From a virus, in the IMG/VR virus record IMGVR_UViG_3300046004_001125, positions 1-40,813 of that record: 40,813 bases of DNA; one strand, written 5' to 3'. Shown one piece after another: positions 1 to 11,900 of the stretch (positions within the stretch are counted from its first letter, which is position 1; every line of letters begins with the position of its first letter). A program made the translations under genes and the position numbers. The notes under the pieces were generated by a model, which worked only from the letters and a program-made list of their open reading frames with translations, did not search any database and was not told the origin of the DNA.

Positions 1-94
1 AGAGGAGCACAGCAACAAACCATCCAACAGCAAACGCTGAGAACAGGATCAACCAGAGGTGGTCCTTAAAGGTAAGGTCTTCGGTATCGTTCAT
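1..94 (-). CDS. Small single-pass membrane protein, lysis cassette, cut by the window edge (copy 1)
   Basis: The ATG at 92-94 overlaps the stop of the lipoprotein gene by ATGA, and the gene runs off the left edge after about 31 codons. The visible part is a short polar N-terminus (MNDTEDLTFKDH) followed by a hydrophobic membrane segment. It is identical to the complete 74-residue protein at 39923-40147 until the last few bases before the edge, where the sequences differ. The full-length copy has a hydrophilic C-terminal tail, which fits an inner-membrane spanin or small holin. The role is inferred from the position next to a lipoprotein and endolysin. Confidence 0.75.
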   Translation of the reverse strand, partial: MNDTEDLTFKDHLWLILFSAFAVGWFVAVLL

Positions 95-336
95 GGCATT
101 GGAAGGACAGGGTTTTTGCCGGGACCATTGGCGACCATGTTGTACGCCTCTTCGGTAGTGATCAACGCAGGTTCTTCGGTCTTCGGCAGCGGCCAAGACC
201 AAGTGCCGCCAATTTTGCCGGATAAATTGCCGGGTGTTCCGCTGCCGGGTAGCCCGATCTCTGCGGTCAGACTGATGCAGGAAGGTAGTCCTCCGCAAAG
301 GGCGGTGGCGCATAAGGTAAGAATGGTTCGCTTCAT
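91..336 (-). CDS. Small lipoprotein of the lysis cassette, possible outer-membrane spanin (copy 1)
   Basis: The product is an 81-residue protein with a lipoprotein signal: MKRT, a hydrophobic stretch and a lipobox LPSC with Cys at about residue 20. The mature part is rich in Gly and Pro and has no second membrane segment. A short lipoprotein encoded beside a one-pass membrane protein and near an endolysin is the usual arrangement of an o-spanin/i-spanin pair, but I see no diagnostic spanin sequence. Its stop overlaps the next start by ATGA. The second copy (40144-40389) differs mostly in the signal peptide and a few mature positions and keeps the same C-terminus. The leader upstream of the ATG is A/C-rich (AATAACACCA) with no Shine-Dalgarno. 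Confidence 0.7.
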   Translation of the reverse strand: MKRTILTLCATALCGGLPSCISLTAEIGLPGSGTPGNLSGKIGGTWSWPLPKTEEPALITTEEAYNMVANGPGKNPVLPMP

Positions 337-341
337 TGGTG

Positions 342-497
342 TTATTGCTTTACGTCAACGGCACTGTAGCCCATGACGAGCACACCAATACCCACCAACG
401 CCTGAGAAATCCAGAGATATTCTGGGGGCAGGCTTAGTCCAAGACCTTGACCAAGCGCAGCAAGCAATCCGCCAAAAGTAGTTTTCCAGTTTTTCAT
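342..497 (-). CDS. 51-residue membrane protein, holin-like (copy 1)
   Basis: I chose the start at MKNWKTTFGG because this ATG overlaps the stop of the preceding gene (ATGA at 494-497) and the same start is kept in the second copy. The open frame extends further upstream without support. The protein has two hydrophobic segments (about residues 7-20 and 29-44) joined by a short SLPPEY turn, and ends in a short polar tail. Small proteins starting with a similar Lys-Asn-Trp-Lys motif are common in phage lysis cassettes and are often labelled holins. Function is inferred from size, topology and position only. Confidence 0.7.
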   Translation of the reverse strand: MKNWKTTFGGLLAALGQGLGLSLPPEYLWISQALVGIGVLVMGYSAVDVKQ

Positions 498-733
498 AGT
501 TGTGTGTTTGGGTTTATTGAGCAGGACAGGGTAGTGGTAATCGGCGCTTTCCATGTGGGCTTGTTTGGGCACTCCGTGATCGGGCACCCGTAGATGGCAC
601 GCTCCAGACTGTCGATCCGCAGTGCTTGCTTGTCCCGGTCAGACAGACAAATCTCGGACCTTCGGAACAGGATGACGATTGCCCCGGTCAGGGAACCAAT
701 CGCGGTGATGATCAGAGGATCGGCGATTTCCAT
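494..733 (-). CDS. 79-residue membrane protein with coiled-coil-like tail (copy 1)
   Basis: An N-terminal membrane segment (about residues 6-23, PLIITAIGSLTGAIVIL) is followed by a charged helical stretch that could form a coiled coil, then a Cys-containing segment (YGCPITECPNKPTW). It starts right after the tailspike stop (the tail of that gene lies at 743). The ATG follows a C-rich leader (CCCCAACC). This topology fits a holin, an antiholin or another lysis accessory protein, and I cannot choose between them. The copy at 40547-40786 diverges most in the middle charged region while the membrane segment and the Cys motif are kept, which argues for selection on both parts. Confidence 0.7.
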   Translation of the reverse strand: MEIADPLIITAIGSLTGAIVILFRRSEICLSDRDKQALRIDSLERAIYGCPITECPNKPTWKAPITTTLSCSINPNTQL

Positions 734-742
734 GGTTGGGGA

Positions 743-2887
743 TTAGTGAATAGGTCCGATGAAGTAGGTCCGCTCTGCCTTTTGTGGTGCGCTTGCCGGG
801 GAGTTCCAGACGGTGCTACCTGGCGCAGCACTGTCCACCCATGCATTGCCACGCATGTAGGACACAATGCCACCTACTCCGGCAGTGCGGGAGTAGGCAT
901 CGCCCATGCCGTATGACGTTCTCTCGACCTCATACATCGAATCTCGTACAATGTAAGCACAAAGCCCAAGTACACTAATGTTATGCAGCGAGACCCTGTC
1001 TTTCCAATTAAAGCGCCCGTTGGCCGCTGCCTCCCCTTGGCCGGAAATCATTACGGCACAACTGTATGCATAATTGGCGGTGTTGGTGGGTGGAACTCCG
1101 CTTTTGCCATCCAGTTCATAGACTGCGCTGCGTGCCCGGTCCATCATGCCGTAAGCCTTCACGTTCCGGACGTAGACGTTATTAATACCAGAGCTTTCCA
1201 GCACATGGACCCCGATGGTGGCACCCTCGATGTGGACGTCCTCGATGCTGACAAATCCTTGAGCCACAATCGCAGCGAGAGGGTAGGTCACAATCCACGC
1301 GGGAAGTGGGTAGATGATTGCCCCAGTGCCCGACAGGTCACCTGCCACCGCAACCCCGTAGTCGGCACTGATTGACTTAGCCACTCCGATGTCCACCGTG
1401 GTGACCGAGAGTTTGCAGTTATTAGTCCATTGGCTGAAGTTGATGGGGACCGAGTCACGGAACGTCGGACCCAGAATCCAACAATTGGAAATAGTCAATC
1501 CGTTTACGGTGGCGGCGGTGAACGCCTGCCCCACCTGCCGGTGACGGCAGAACCCAATTCCAAACCCGCTGGCGTAACTGACCACTACATCATCAATGAT
1601 GGAGCACTCCTCCACCCCGGCTTTACTGGAGATGCCCGAAACTCGCTTGGCTCCAGTGCCGATCCTAGTCACGGGATTTACCCCGGCGTAAGCCAATGAG
1701 GCAGCATAACAATTAATACCAATGCCTCTCACTTGGTTCCTGTAGGTGCTCGCAAAGCGGGGGCTTGGTAAAGGCTCCCCTCCGATCCAGACCATTGCCG
1801 CGTGGTTCAAAACATCATCGACCGGACCCCACTGTTCAGCCTTGAGCCACTGTGCGGTGTCCCAGTTGGCTGTGCTCATCAAGATGGTTGTGGCGCTTCC
1901 GTGCCCTTCCAGAAAACAGCTTTGCGAAGCCATGTCAATTGGTGCCGAAACATCATACTGTCGTGGACCGAGAGATACCTTGATGCCGAAATTGGATGTT
2001 GCCAGCCGCCCCGCCCTGATCGCCATATTGATGGCGATATCGTGGTATCCATCAACTAATCCCCACCATTCCGGGTACACCTCGCCCCCAAAGGTTCCAG
2101 TAATTTGGCCGGAGGTAAACCCAGAGAAGATTTGACGACGATCCGCCACAACCGTTCCCATCAAAATAAGGGTACTTGCCCCAACTTGGGTGAACCTGTA
2201 GTCACCCATCACCAAGGTCTTATTGGCCCCCATCGTCATTGACACGCTCAGGTCGATGTCCTTGCGGACGTAGATGGTCAAAGCGGCAGTATCGGTAAAG
2301 GCGGCAATCAACTGTGACTGCGTGTGGACGTTACGCTCGTTGGATCGGATCGCTGGCATGATCTCCTGCCAGTCTCCAGCAAAGGTTGAGAGTGCCCGCC
2401 AGACGCTGCCGTTGTCGGTCTGCACGCCTAGTTGTCCCACACGGGCGGCAACCGTTGTTGCTCTTGCCCCGGCATCAGCAAACACTACGCTGTCCCGCGA
2501 TCCGGCAGAAGGCAGTGTATACCCACCGTCGCCGCCCTGCATTGCCAGCATGGTCACACGATCCAGTGCCTGTTCAATGATGACACTCGAAAGCTTGCCG
2601 CCCTCTGGCAGGACAACCGGCTGAAGGTAATCCATGAACCGGAAAATCTGGACGGTAGTGGTCGAAGGATAGGCGGCAGTCGTCGTGACGTATGGTGCGC
2701 CGTCATCCTCTTCATCATGCACGGTGTAAGCAGACTCGGTCAGCACCGTTGGCGTTGCTGCGCCAGCCGCCTGCACTTGCACCTTGATGTCTGCGGAATC
2801 GAGATACGGGAAGAGGATCGGGTACGCTAAAGCAGTCGAGCCGTTGCCAGCGTAGGTTGTCGCTCGTAGTTCAGTATCCAGTGCCAT
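743..2887 (-). CDS. Tailspike or tail fibre with T7-gp17-like N-terminus and beta-helix body
   Basis: The product is a 714-residue receptor-binding protein. The first about 150 residues (LRATTYAGNGSTALAYPI, later FMDYLQPVVLPEGG and the EQALDRVTMLAMQ helix) match the T7 tail-fibre attachment domain found at the N-terminus of many podovirus spikes. From about residue 270 the motif YPEWWG, followed by a segment like NMAIRAGR, marks the entry of a pectate-lyase-type beta-helix, as in capsule depolymerases. No catalytic residues can be assigned by eye. It follows the giant ejection-protein gene after a 52-base spacer and precedes the lysis cassette. The start context (GTCTCCCCC before ATG) has no Shine-Dalgarno. 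Its last codons reappear at the right window edge. Confidence 0.85.
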   Translation of the reverse strand: MALDTELRATTYAGNGSTALAYPILFPYLDSADIKVQVQAAGAATPTVLTESAYTVHDEEDDGAPYVTTTAAYPSTTTVQIFRFMDYLQPVVLPEGGKLSSVIIEQALDRVTMLAMQGGDGGYTLPSAGSRDSVVFADAGARATTVAARVGQLGVQTDNGSVWRALSTFAGDWQEIMPAIRSNERNVHTQSQLIAAFTDTAALTIYVRKDIDLSVSMTMGANKTLVMGDYRFTQVGASTLILMGTVVADRRQIFSGFTSGQITGTFGGEVYPEWWGLVDGYHDIAINMAIRAGRLATSNFGIKVSLGPRQYDVSAPIDMASQSCFLEGHGSATTILMSTANWDTAQWLKAEQWGPVDDVLNHAAMVWIGGEPLPSPRFASTYRNQVRGIGINCYAASLAYAGVNPVTRIGTGAKRVSGISSKAGVEECSIIDDVVVSYASGFGIGFCRHRQVGQAFTAATVNGLTISNCWILGPTFRDSVPINFSQWTNNCKLSVTTVDIGVAKSISADYGVAVAGDLSGTGAIIYPLPAWIVTYPLAAIVAQGFVSIEDVHIEGATIGVHVLESSGINNVYVRNVKAYGMMDRARSAVYELDGKSGVPPTNTANYAYSCAVMISGQGEAAANGRFNWKDRVSLHNISVLGLCAYIVRDSMYEVERTSYGMGDAYSRTAGVGGIVSYMRGNAWVDSAAPGSTVWNSPASAPQKAERTYFIGPIH

Positions 2888-2939
2888 GGGGGAGACTACG
2901 GGTTACCTTGCCGGAGGAAATCAAGACGGAAATCCTCGG

Positions 2940-5900
2940 CTACTTGCCCTTCTGCTCCTCGCGTAGTCGCTCCAGTTCCCGCAGGTTCTTTGCCGCCTTG
3001 TCCACCTTGGCTTGGGCTTCCTCCTCGGCAGTCTTCTCGGCAGGCGGATTTAACTCCTTGTCCTTCAGTCGGCGCATCTTGAGTTCGTGCGAGATGGATT
3101 CCTCCTCGGTTTCAATGTAGTTGTCGAGCAAGTCAAAGGCAGTCGATCCCACCCGTGCCACTACAGCAAACCGGGCATCGCCGGTCATGATCGCAGTGCC
3201 AATTGCCGTGCCTCGGATGACGTCCGAGGTCATCTCGTAAGGCTCGACCTTGCCCTTCTCTGAGGTGACCATTCGCACCCCGCGCCCTGCCCACGATCCG
3301 GCAGAGGTCAGGATGCTCTCATTGATTGCTGGACCGCTCTTGAAGGCAGCGCCAACGGCATCGATGGCAGGTCCAAACATTGGCAGTGCAGACCATGGCC
3401 CGATTGCCGCAGCAATGAGGTAGTCAGACAACTGCCAGTGCAGCGGATCAAAGACGTCGTCGCCATCGTCGTCGTCGTTGGCATCGCGCCATGCGTTGGT
3501 GATCGTCTGCATGATCAAGCCGGTAACCACATGGTCAACGATCACAAGTTTAACAAGCCGCCCCCAATCCTTCTCAGCGTAGGCTTCCATCTGAAGTGCC
3601 ATCTTCTGCCGGGGATCGGACTGGAAGGAGAAGATCGCCCGCGCCATGGCGTTGCGCTCCATCTCCACGGTGCTCTTGTCGAGGAACTCGGTGGGCTGGG
3701 TGACGTCAGCAATCGACTGCTCGGTCGCTGCCAGTGCCATCCTCTGAGCTTCCTCTGGGGCAATGCCATCCTTGAGGAACTCCCGTAGATGGAAATCGTA
3801 GGCAATGGCAACGGAACCACTGGTGAAGATTGCGTCACTGTATGCGTGAAGGGCCATGCCTCCCTCCATAAATGCCTTCAACGCACCGGGACGCATCGTT
3901 GCTATCCGAGCCATGCCTGCCTGCATTTCGGGACTCATCCCGCTATTGATGCGGCGTTGGATGATCTCGCTGCTTTGGAAGACGGAGCCTTTACCAACCC
4001 ACCAGTTCAAGCGTCCGCCAAACAACCGGACGATCCCTTTTAGGTATTGATCCGGCGGCATCTTGCGAGCCATGCCAAGCAGGTTCAGGACGTTGGTGAA
4101 TGCGGACTTGAAATTCCACGCCAAGACTGCGACTGCCCGTGCCCCTCCCATGTTGGACAGTTGGCTTTCAAACCATCCGGGTTTCTGGGTCAAGCCGCCC
4201 TGCTCCATGGCATCCATCCACTTGTCCATCAGTTCTGTGCCGATCTTACCGTGCTTAACGGCAAGTGATCGCCGGATTTCCGGTTTGCTCATCACGCCCC
4301 GCATCTCCCGTGCAAGCTCAGCAAAGGCTTTGAAGTGGGCCACCTGCCGCATGTGATCAAAGAAGACGTCTATGGCATTCACGATCCGGGGTTCTGCTCC
4401 GTGCTTTTCAACACGTTCCTTGAGCATGCCGGTGCTCATCCCGCCCTGTGCCATGATCGGCCCACCACTCGGGTCAGGATTGGCAAGCTCTTTCCTCTGC
4501 TGACTCCAGAATTTCAGCGGTGAGTAGTTCTCAATTTGCGGCAGGTTCACGCCAAACATTCCGGCAAAGACTGCATTCAGGTCTCCCCATTCGTTGGTGT
4601 ACCGGGAAGCGATCCAGTCGCGGATGGCTTTAGCTTCGGGCGACATGAACGCTTCCACCTGGGTAATCGTCTCCTCGGTGTACCCGTGCGCCTCCATTGG
4701 TGCCCGTCCCTGCGCCTGCCGCCACATGAGGGATATGTGCATAGCCTGCCCTTGGGAGAGCATGATCTCGCTGCCCACCGTGCTGCCGCTGATCTTGGTC
4801 AAAGAGATCGTGTCCTTCGGTCGCTTCTCAAGGATGTTGGCATCCAGTGCTACTCGCATCTCTGCCTTCTCTGCGTCGGTGTATTGTTCTGCCAGTTCCG
4901 GTGCCTTCCCGGCAAGGATGTTCTCGGCAGTATTGACCGGAATCGTCTCGCGGGACTTCTTCATTTTGTCCGTGATCAGCACCCCGGACTTCTCCACAGG
5001 TTCGACAATGTCGTCGTACAACTTCCGATCACCTTTCCAGCCCTTGCCGTAAAGCCGGTCCTTCAGGTCGCGCCAGTCTTTCTGCAAGGCTTGGAACTCA
5101 ATGGTGCGTTTAATGATTGCCTTCCGTGAAGCTGCCGTCCACCGCTTGAACAACTCGGAGTCCTTCCCAAACAATGCCCGCATGGCCCCGCTAAATCCTG
5201 ACGATCCGGCGCGGAACTCTCCAAGCTCACTGGTCGAGTTAAGCCGGTCTGAGTCGGTGGTAGGTCCATCAAGCGCATCCACTCCGCCGTTAGCAAGCCG
5301 GGTATTCTCGTTTAAGCGGTTCTCTTCCTTGATGCGCCACTTAGTCCGCTCCCGTTTGTAGTTTTCTTTTAGCCAAGTCAATGCGTTGGCCAAGTCCCGT
5401 GCCGTCCGGGTCTTTCCGTTCAGGTCGCCAAACATCACCGCAGCTTGCAGCTTCTCAGCCAGCACCGGCACCGCGTCAGGATCGTCCATGCGTGCCTTCT
5501 CAATGGCATCACTGAGTTCCATGATTGCCTTGTTTGTCTCCTCCTCGGACATGCCAGCCGCAGCCTTCACCGCATCAAACAGAACGTGTCCTTCAGCACC
5601 CAGCTTGCCGCCGGGTTTCTTGCCACTCGCACGCTTGGCATCGCCCTTCTTGATCAGGTCTTTGATCTGCTCGACGTAGTCTTTGCGTAGGTAGTTCTCG
5701 ACTGCGTTGTTAAGCTTCTCCACCCGGTCCTTTAGGTATTTCTCCATGGATGCGTTCGTCCGCAATCCAGCAAGGGACACAAACCCGCCAACTTTGTTGC
5801 GAACCTCGGCAGGGAACGGCATCAGGATCGTGTCCAGTGCGGCAAGATAATCCAGCATCGTAGCGCGTTGCTCACGTTCGCCAGTCTTTTGAGCGTTGGC

Positions 5901-8900
5901 TTTGCGTTGCGCTGCTTGTTCCTGCTTCAGAAGCTTGACCTCTTGCTGCTCCTTGGCCCTTGCCGCGTCCGTTGCCTTCTGCTGCTTGGTCTCCAGTGCC
6001 AACTTCTCCGCACGCTGCTGTGCTTGGAGCGTGGTCTGCTCCAGCCTCTGCCTGACCTTCAGCGCATCCTTCTGGTCTGCCGTCCATCCGTCTGCCTGTG
6101 CGCCTCCAGCCTCAATGTCTGCCTTCACGCTCAGGTCTTGCAGTGCAGTCTCATGCTTTACCTTCAGTTCCTTGAGTGCCTCCTCGTCTGCACGCAGTCT
6201 CTGCTGCTCCTCCGCACTGTAACGATCCACCACCCCAGCCAAGGCAGTCGCCTGCTGCTGCTCCATTTGAGCCATCCCAGCATCGTTTGCTGCGGTCGCT
6301 ACGTCGTCACGGAAGCCAATGTCCCGCGCCATTCTGCCCAAGTTCTCTGATGCCCTCTGCATCATCTTGAACCGGACGTCAGGATCAATGGCGACCTTGT
6401 CCAGTTGCGCCTTGATGTTCTCAAGACCGGCTGCGGTGGTTATGCTGTAGCCTGTGCCAGCAGCGACAGCTTGCTTTAGTGCTTCAAATCTGTCTGTATC
6501 AAGCCCAAGCGTCCGCAATTGCGCGGGAGTCAGCTTTGTGGAGGTAAGAGTTTCGAGAGTGGTATTAGCTCCTCGGGGTACGACTGCTCGACGTCCACCA
6601 ATAGTCCCTCCAGCACTTCCTCCGGCGGGGACATCCCCCTGTACTCCGTCACCGATTGGCCCACGAATTTCCTCAGGAGTTGGTTCTGAAGTGGCCCAAG
6701 TGCCCGCATTCGATTCGTCGTACACACGTTGTCCAACCTCGTCCGCAATAGTTTCTGTTCTGATTCCTCCATGGGACATGATTACCCGATCCGGCATCTT
6801 TTGTCCATCCCAACCTTGCGACGTCCAATAATCCTTTAGGGCAGCTTCTTTGTGCGCTCGTTCTGTCTCAGTCTTTCCAAGCTTGTTGCGGTCGTACGGT
6901 ATTACAATGCGATTGCCTTCCCTGTCTTGCGGAGCAGTCCAACCGTGCTTTGCAAACGCCTCTGGTAGCACTCCGTTTGGATTAGCTGCGGTTGGTACGG
7001 CGTAGACTTCCAAGCGGTTTGCTCCTGCCTCAATGGCCCGCGCCACGATTAATGGAAGCATCCCCTTCACGCCGGTATTGTTAATCACGGATCGAAGTTC
7101 CCGAGTTCCGTCCGGCATCAAGTGAACTGAAAAACCAACGTCACGATCACCTACTTGCTTGCCAAGGGTGTACAGTTCAACGGTTCCGGCTTTGACCAGT
7201 TCCTGCATTTCCGCTTTAGAATACTGGCGCATTGTGTTTGCCGCCTCTGATCGGGCCTGCATGTATAAGAACTCCGCCAGTCCTTTGGTGCTTCTTTTTG
7301 TAATGGTGCTCCAAGTGCCTTCTACCGCTTCAGTAAATGCTCGGATAGCAGGTGGATTGACTCCCATTTCACCAAGTTTTTGAACTGACTCAATGTCCGC
7401 AAACAATTCTTCAGTGAGTAATTGACCATTAATTCCTTTTGGCATTCTTGTGAGCAGAAAAGCAGGACGCCCCATTGCCCCCGGTTTTTCCCCCTTCTTA
7501 ATCTTTTCTGCATTAACGGCATCAGACGCTGCCTTAAATTCCGTAATCATGCCCGGAATTGCAACATCCAAAGGAATGGGTGTTCTGAAGTGGGCAATCA
7601 TTCGGCCAGGAATAATTGTGTCGTAAGACATGTGTTCTGGAACGCCAAAGTTTGAAGCACCAAGGTCGTTGCGTAGCACCCAGTTGCCGTCAACTTGCGT
7701 TGCCATTCGGTCGATATCGATAAGCAGCATCGACAACATCGATCCCGGCTCTACTCCATGATATGAAGCGTCACGGGTGCTCAATAGCGTTCTGGCGGCA
7801 GAAGGAGACCCAAGAGCAATTGCTTCGGCAGATTGGGTAACGTCAACCACCTCTGCCCTGTTTTCAAAGCTCAAGCGTCCAAATACGATTGGAGCGTCTG
7901 GATTGGTAAAATCAGGGAAATTATTGAGTGCCTTGCTTCTGCCTCTAATAAGAGTCAGTAATTTTTGGTTGTCCTCTGGGTTGATTACTTCAGTGCTGAT
8001 GGCATGCGCCATGTCAGCTACAAAAACCATGCCGTTGTTGGCGTTGGATTTGTGAGTCTCCTGATCCATTGCGTTGGGAGCAAGCAGGGCATAGTGTCGC
8101 CCGGTCTTTTCGTCCTTCCAAATAACGCCGGTTTTGACCATGTCGCGGAGTAAAGCAATTACTCCATCACGCGAAGATGCCCACGCGGCAGTTGTTTCTT
8201 CAGAACCTTTTACATAATGCATCAAAGGGTAACCTGCGCCACCTTGCATAGGTACTCCACGAACGCTTCCAGATGCTCCCAGCAAGTCAGCCATAGCAAG
8301 GAAAAACCTTTTTCCAATGTATTTCTTAGGAATCATTGTCGGCACCTCTTTTGCGTCAGCCACTTCATTGGCGGCAACAGTCGGACCAGTGGGATGCCCC
8401 TGCCCATTTAACACGCTGGCAATCCTATTCCCGGCAGCAATTTCCTTTTGTCTCTTCTCTTCTTGTTTGGCTTGCTCCTTGGAAGTGGGAGCAATCGAGT
8501 ACCCAATGTTCTCGGACTCAGGATTGAACCGCTGGCTCAGCGGGATGACGTTGCCCTGATCGTCGTAGGTGATTGGGTCGGCGGATTTGATTTGGTTGGG
8601 GCTTGGAATAATTATTGAAACGCCACCCTCAACTGCATTATTGTAAAGGATCGCATCAAAGCCAGATGCGTCAAAATTCTTCCGCATTGATCTTCCAACG
8701 CTCTGTCTCCACGCACGATCCGCAGATTTGCTTTTTTCTGCTTCAGCGTTTCGACCAGTAGGTACGTCACTTAAAATATCCATCCCAAACTGGTTTTCTC
8801 CTACAAGTCCCCGTGGTCCTTCCAGTTCGATAACCTTTCCATTTGGCAACGTGACTTCGCTTTTAGGATTAAGGCTTTTCTTTAGTTGATCTAATCGCGC

Positions 8901-11900
8901 AGTAATTTCTTCAACTTTGGCAAACTCCTCTGGGAAGGCTTGTCTTTCCCGTTTTTTCTTTTCATCCACCCAAGCGGTGATCCCTTGTTGTTCTAGGATT
9001 TCAACCGGGACGTCAATTTTGGCATTTGCGGTTTTATTGTACAGATCGTCATTGGCAATTTTTAGCTCTTCTGCCAACGCCGTTACTTTAGGTCCATGGT
9101 CTGCGAGAATCCGTTTGGTTTCTTGGATGTTGCCGGGGGCTAAAGCATCACCACCAAGTGGATTTGTGATGCGAAGGTAAACTCCGTAAAGCTGCGGATT
9201 TGTAGGTGCATCTTTAGCCCCATAAAGTTCGTCCATAAATCGACGAGCAACGGATTCTTCTTCTGCAAAATGCGCCCCAAGGAATGTATTTGGATCAGCA
9301 GTGTTTCCAGACTTTGTGTTAATTGTGTTTCGTTGCGTATTGAAAGTGACAAACCCTCCGCTCGGAGTGCCATGCCATGCCGCAACATTATACCCCGCCG
9401 CCTTCGCCGCCTCATCGACCAACGCCTGCTGGGTAGCTACATCACCGGATTCAACCGCTGCCATGTAGTCTGCGTCCCGCTTGGTGCTGATTGAGTAGCC
9501 GGTTGCGTCTGCTTGCTCGGTTGGATCAAACAACGCTTGGTCGCCAATGTTGTCCAGCACCACCTTGTAGGTTCCGTCTGCCTGCTTTTCAAATACCCGA
9601 ACGGCAGAGTCTTTGGTGACGCTTCCAATCTCAGCGGTGACGTATCCGCTTACTTCACTCGTCTTAGTCCATTGACCTTCCACGGGATTAACCTCCAAGA
9701 CATAGCGGCCCTTGTATCTTGCCGCCTGTCCTCCGGTGGCTGCATACAACACAGGGTAACCGCCCATGTCGTTCACTTTTGAATTTGGGTTTGGACGGAA
9801 GTAGCCAATGTTCTGGAAGTCTGCCCAAGCGTTGTCGTCAATTACCCGGTAGTAACGGTCTGGACGGTAGAGGATGTTGTCCTTTCGCGTGGTGGTGTAC
9901 TCATTATTGATCGCTTCCTTCAGTGGCTTAGGACGACGCAGTTCCTTGTTGTGGTCGTAAATCAGTGGACTGATTGAATACGACATTTGGGTGTCGGTGT
10001 CCTGTGCTGCAAACGATTCAACGGAAGGCAAGGGACTGACTGAGTACCCAAACGTGCTGGTTCCCTGCCCGGTCTCTAGGTTGTAGGTAGTCGGCACCGC
10101 TTCCGCCACCTTCGCCTCCAGTGCGTCCTGCTCTTTCAATCCTACAGACTCGCGGATCATTGCTTCTAGATCGTCAAGCAGTCCTGCGTCTCTGGCTTTT
10201 TGTAGCCGGTACACCTGACCCATGATGCCTTTGAGGTAGTCGAGATACTCGCGCATCTTGGCAAAGGCGGAAGGCGTGACTCCTGCCGCTTCAGCGGATC
10301 GCAGTCTCTGCCGCTCGGAACGGATGCTGGAAGCCATCTCAGACCGTGCCCCTGCGGTGATCTTGTTGCCTTTACCTTTACGGGTGCCGGTGGTGTACAA
10401 GCGGACCAGAGAAGACCATGCTTCGGTGATCCCCGTCTCCGTGTTGTCGAGCAGGTACTTGTCCCCGGTAGACTTCTCAATGCGCTCAATAATGCCACGC
10501 ATTGTTTCCAGACTTGTGTTGCCAGCAATGACCGCTTCCCGCAAATCGTTTTCTGCCTGCTCCTCGACAAGGTCCAACGTCCGCCCCTCCCGAAATACGA
10601 GCGAGATGGACTTTGCCACGTTGCCCTTTGCCTCGGTCTTGGATCGTCCCAGCACAATCATTCCGTCCAATGCCGCAGCACTGTCTGGGTTGTTCTTGTC
10701 GCGCTCCAGCACCTCCATGCCCGCTTTCTTGCGCTCCTGATCGGCCCGGTCCCAGATCGATTCCACCCACTGCTCTTTGTTCTGGGTGGTCGCGTCCTCA
10801 AGTTCCTGCAACAAAGACCCAGATTTATTGGAAAGCTGGATTGTGCGTCCCGGCTGCATCATGCTGGTAAACTCTCCCAATGCGTCAAGGAACGTCTCCT
10901 CGCGGGCCATACCCCGTGCCTTAACAATGGACCGCACCGTCGTCATTGCCTCCTCGGCAGTAGTGTGCGGGATGGCAGTGCCGTCCGTGTCGTCTACTAC
11001 ATTAAACCCATTAGTGGTGCGTGTAATGCTCACCCCTGCCGTCTTCATCTCGTTCAGTTCAACCTGCCCCTGCGCCATCTGAGCATCGACCTGTGCAGCT
11101 ACCTGCTGCTGCGCGGCAATAGCACCCGGCGTTTGCACGTTCCGGTTTGGGTATTCGGCAAAGTATGCTGCCTTCCGCTCTGCTTCCGGCATGGCAACGA
11201 TCTCCGCAGCCTTGGCTGGAGTGATGCCAAAAGCCTCAAGCTTTGTCTGATCACCAAGCATTTCGGTCAACGCTTCCTGTGCCCGTCTTGAGCTTTTGAT
11301 GCCACTGTAACCGCCACCAAACACGGACAGTGCCATAACTGTCAAGAATACTTCAGGTCGCCAGAACCCGCCTTCTTCCTTGAATTGGGAAATCTCACCT
11401 TGGAACTTGCTCTGCTCTGCCATGTTCCACCCAAGCTTCTCACCAAGCAGTCCAGTAAGTATAGGTGCCGCAGCTTGCCCTATTTCTTCTCCGTATTCTG
11501 CTGCTTGAATGGTCCCCATCTTAGACAGCACCCGGAACGTGGTCGAGGTCTCAAGCGCCGGACCCACCCCCATCACCTTGCTGCCAGCCTTTGCCGCAGT
11601 CAGTCGTGCAATTGTTGACGTTGGCACAAAGTTAAACAAGTACACGGCACGCTCAATACCAGCTTGCACCGCTCCGGTGATTTGTGAAGCCATTTGAGCC
11701 GTTGCAGGATCGTTGCCTTCCTCGCGCAGCCTCTGATATTCCTCGTCAGCATATCCGCCTTGTGCGATAATAAATCCAACCTGCGGGAGTATGATCGGAG
11801 CCATTGCTCCAAAAGACGTTCCAACGTCAATGGCAGTGCGTTGAACGAATCGGCCAAGGGTTGTGTTCTCTGGCTTTACTGGATCAATTGTGCCTTCTAA

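Larger units (their letters stand above)
6..760. repeat. Left copy of a 755-bp imperfect terminal repeat
   Basis: This block aligns without gaps to 40059-40813 at a constant offset of 40053. I count roughly 70 mismatches by eye, about 91% identity. It carries the 3' end of the tailspike gene, three complete small lysis-type genes and part of a fourth. Mismatches cluster (for example around 300-330 and 605-660), while the first 100 bases of the block are identical. The repeat stops within five bases of the left window edge. That pattern fits redundant ends of a circular or permuted map assembled from two related strains. A real duplication is the alternative. Confidence 0.9.

Noticed and set aside
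4536-5129. 197-codon plus-strand frame
   Set aside because: Shadow of the giant minus-strand gene, like many other plus frames between 3 and 13 kb.
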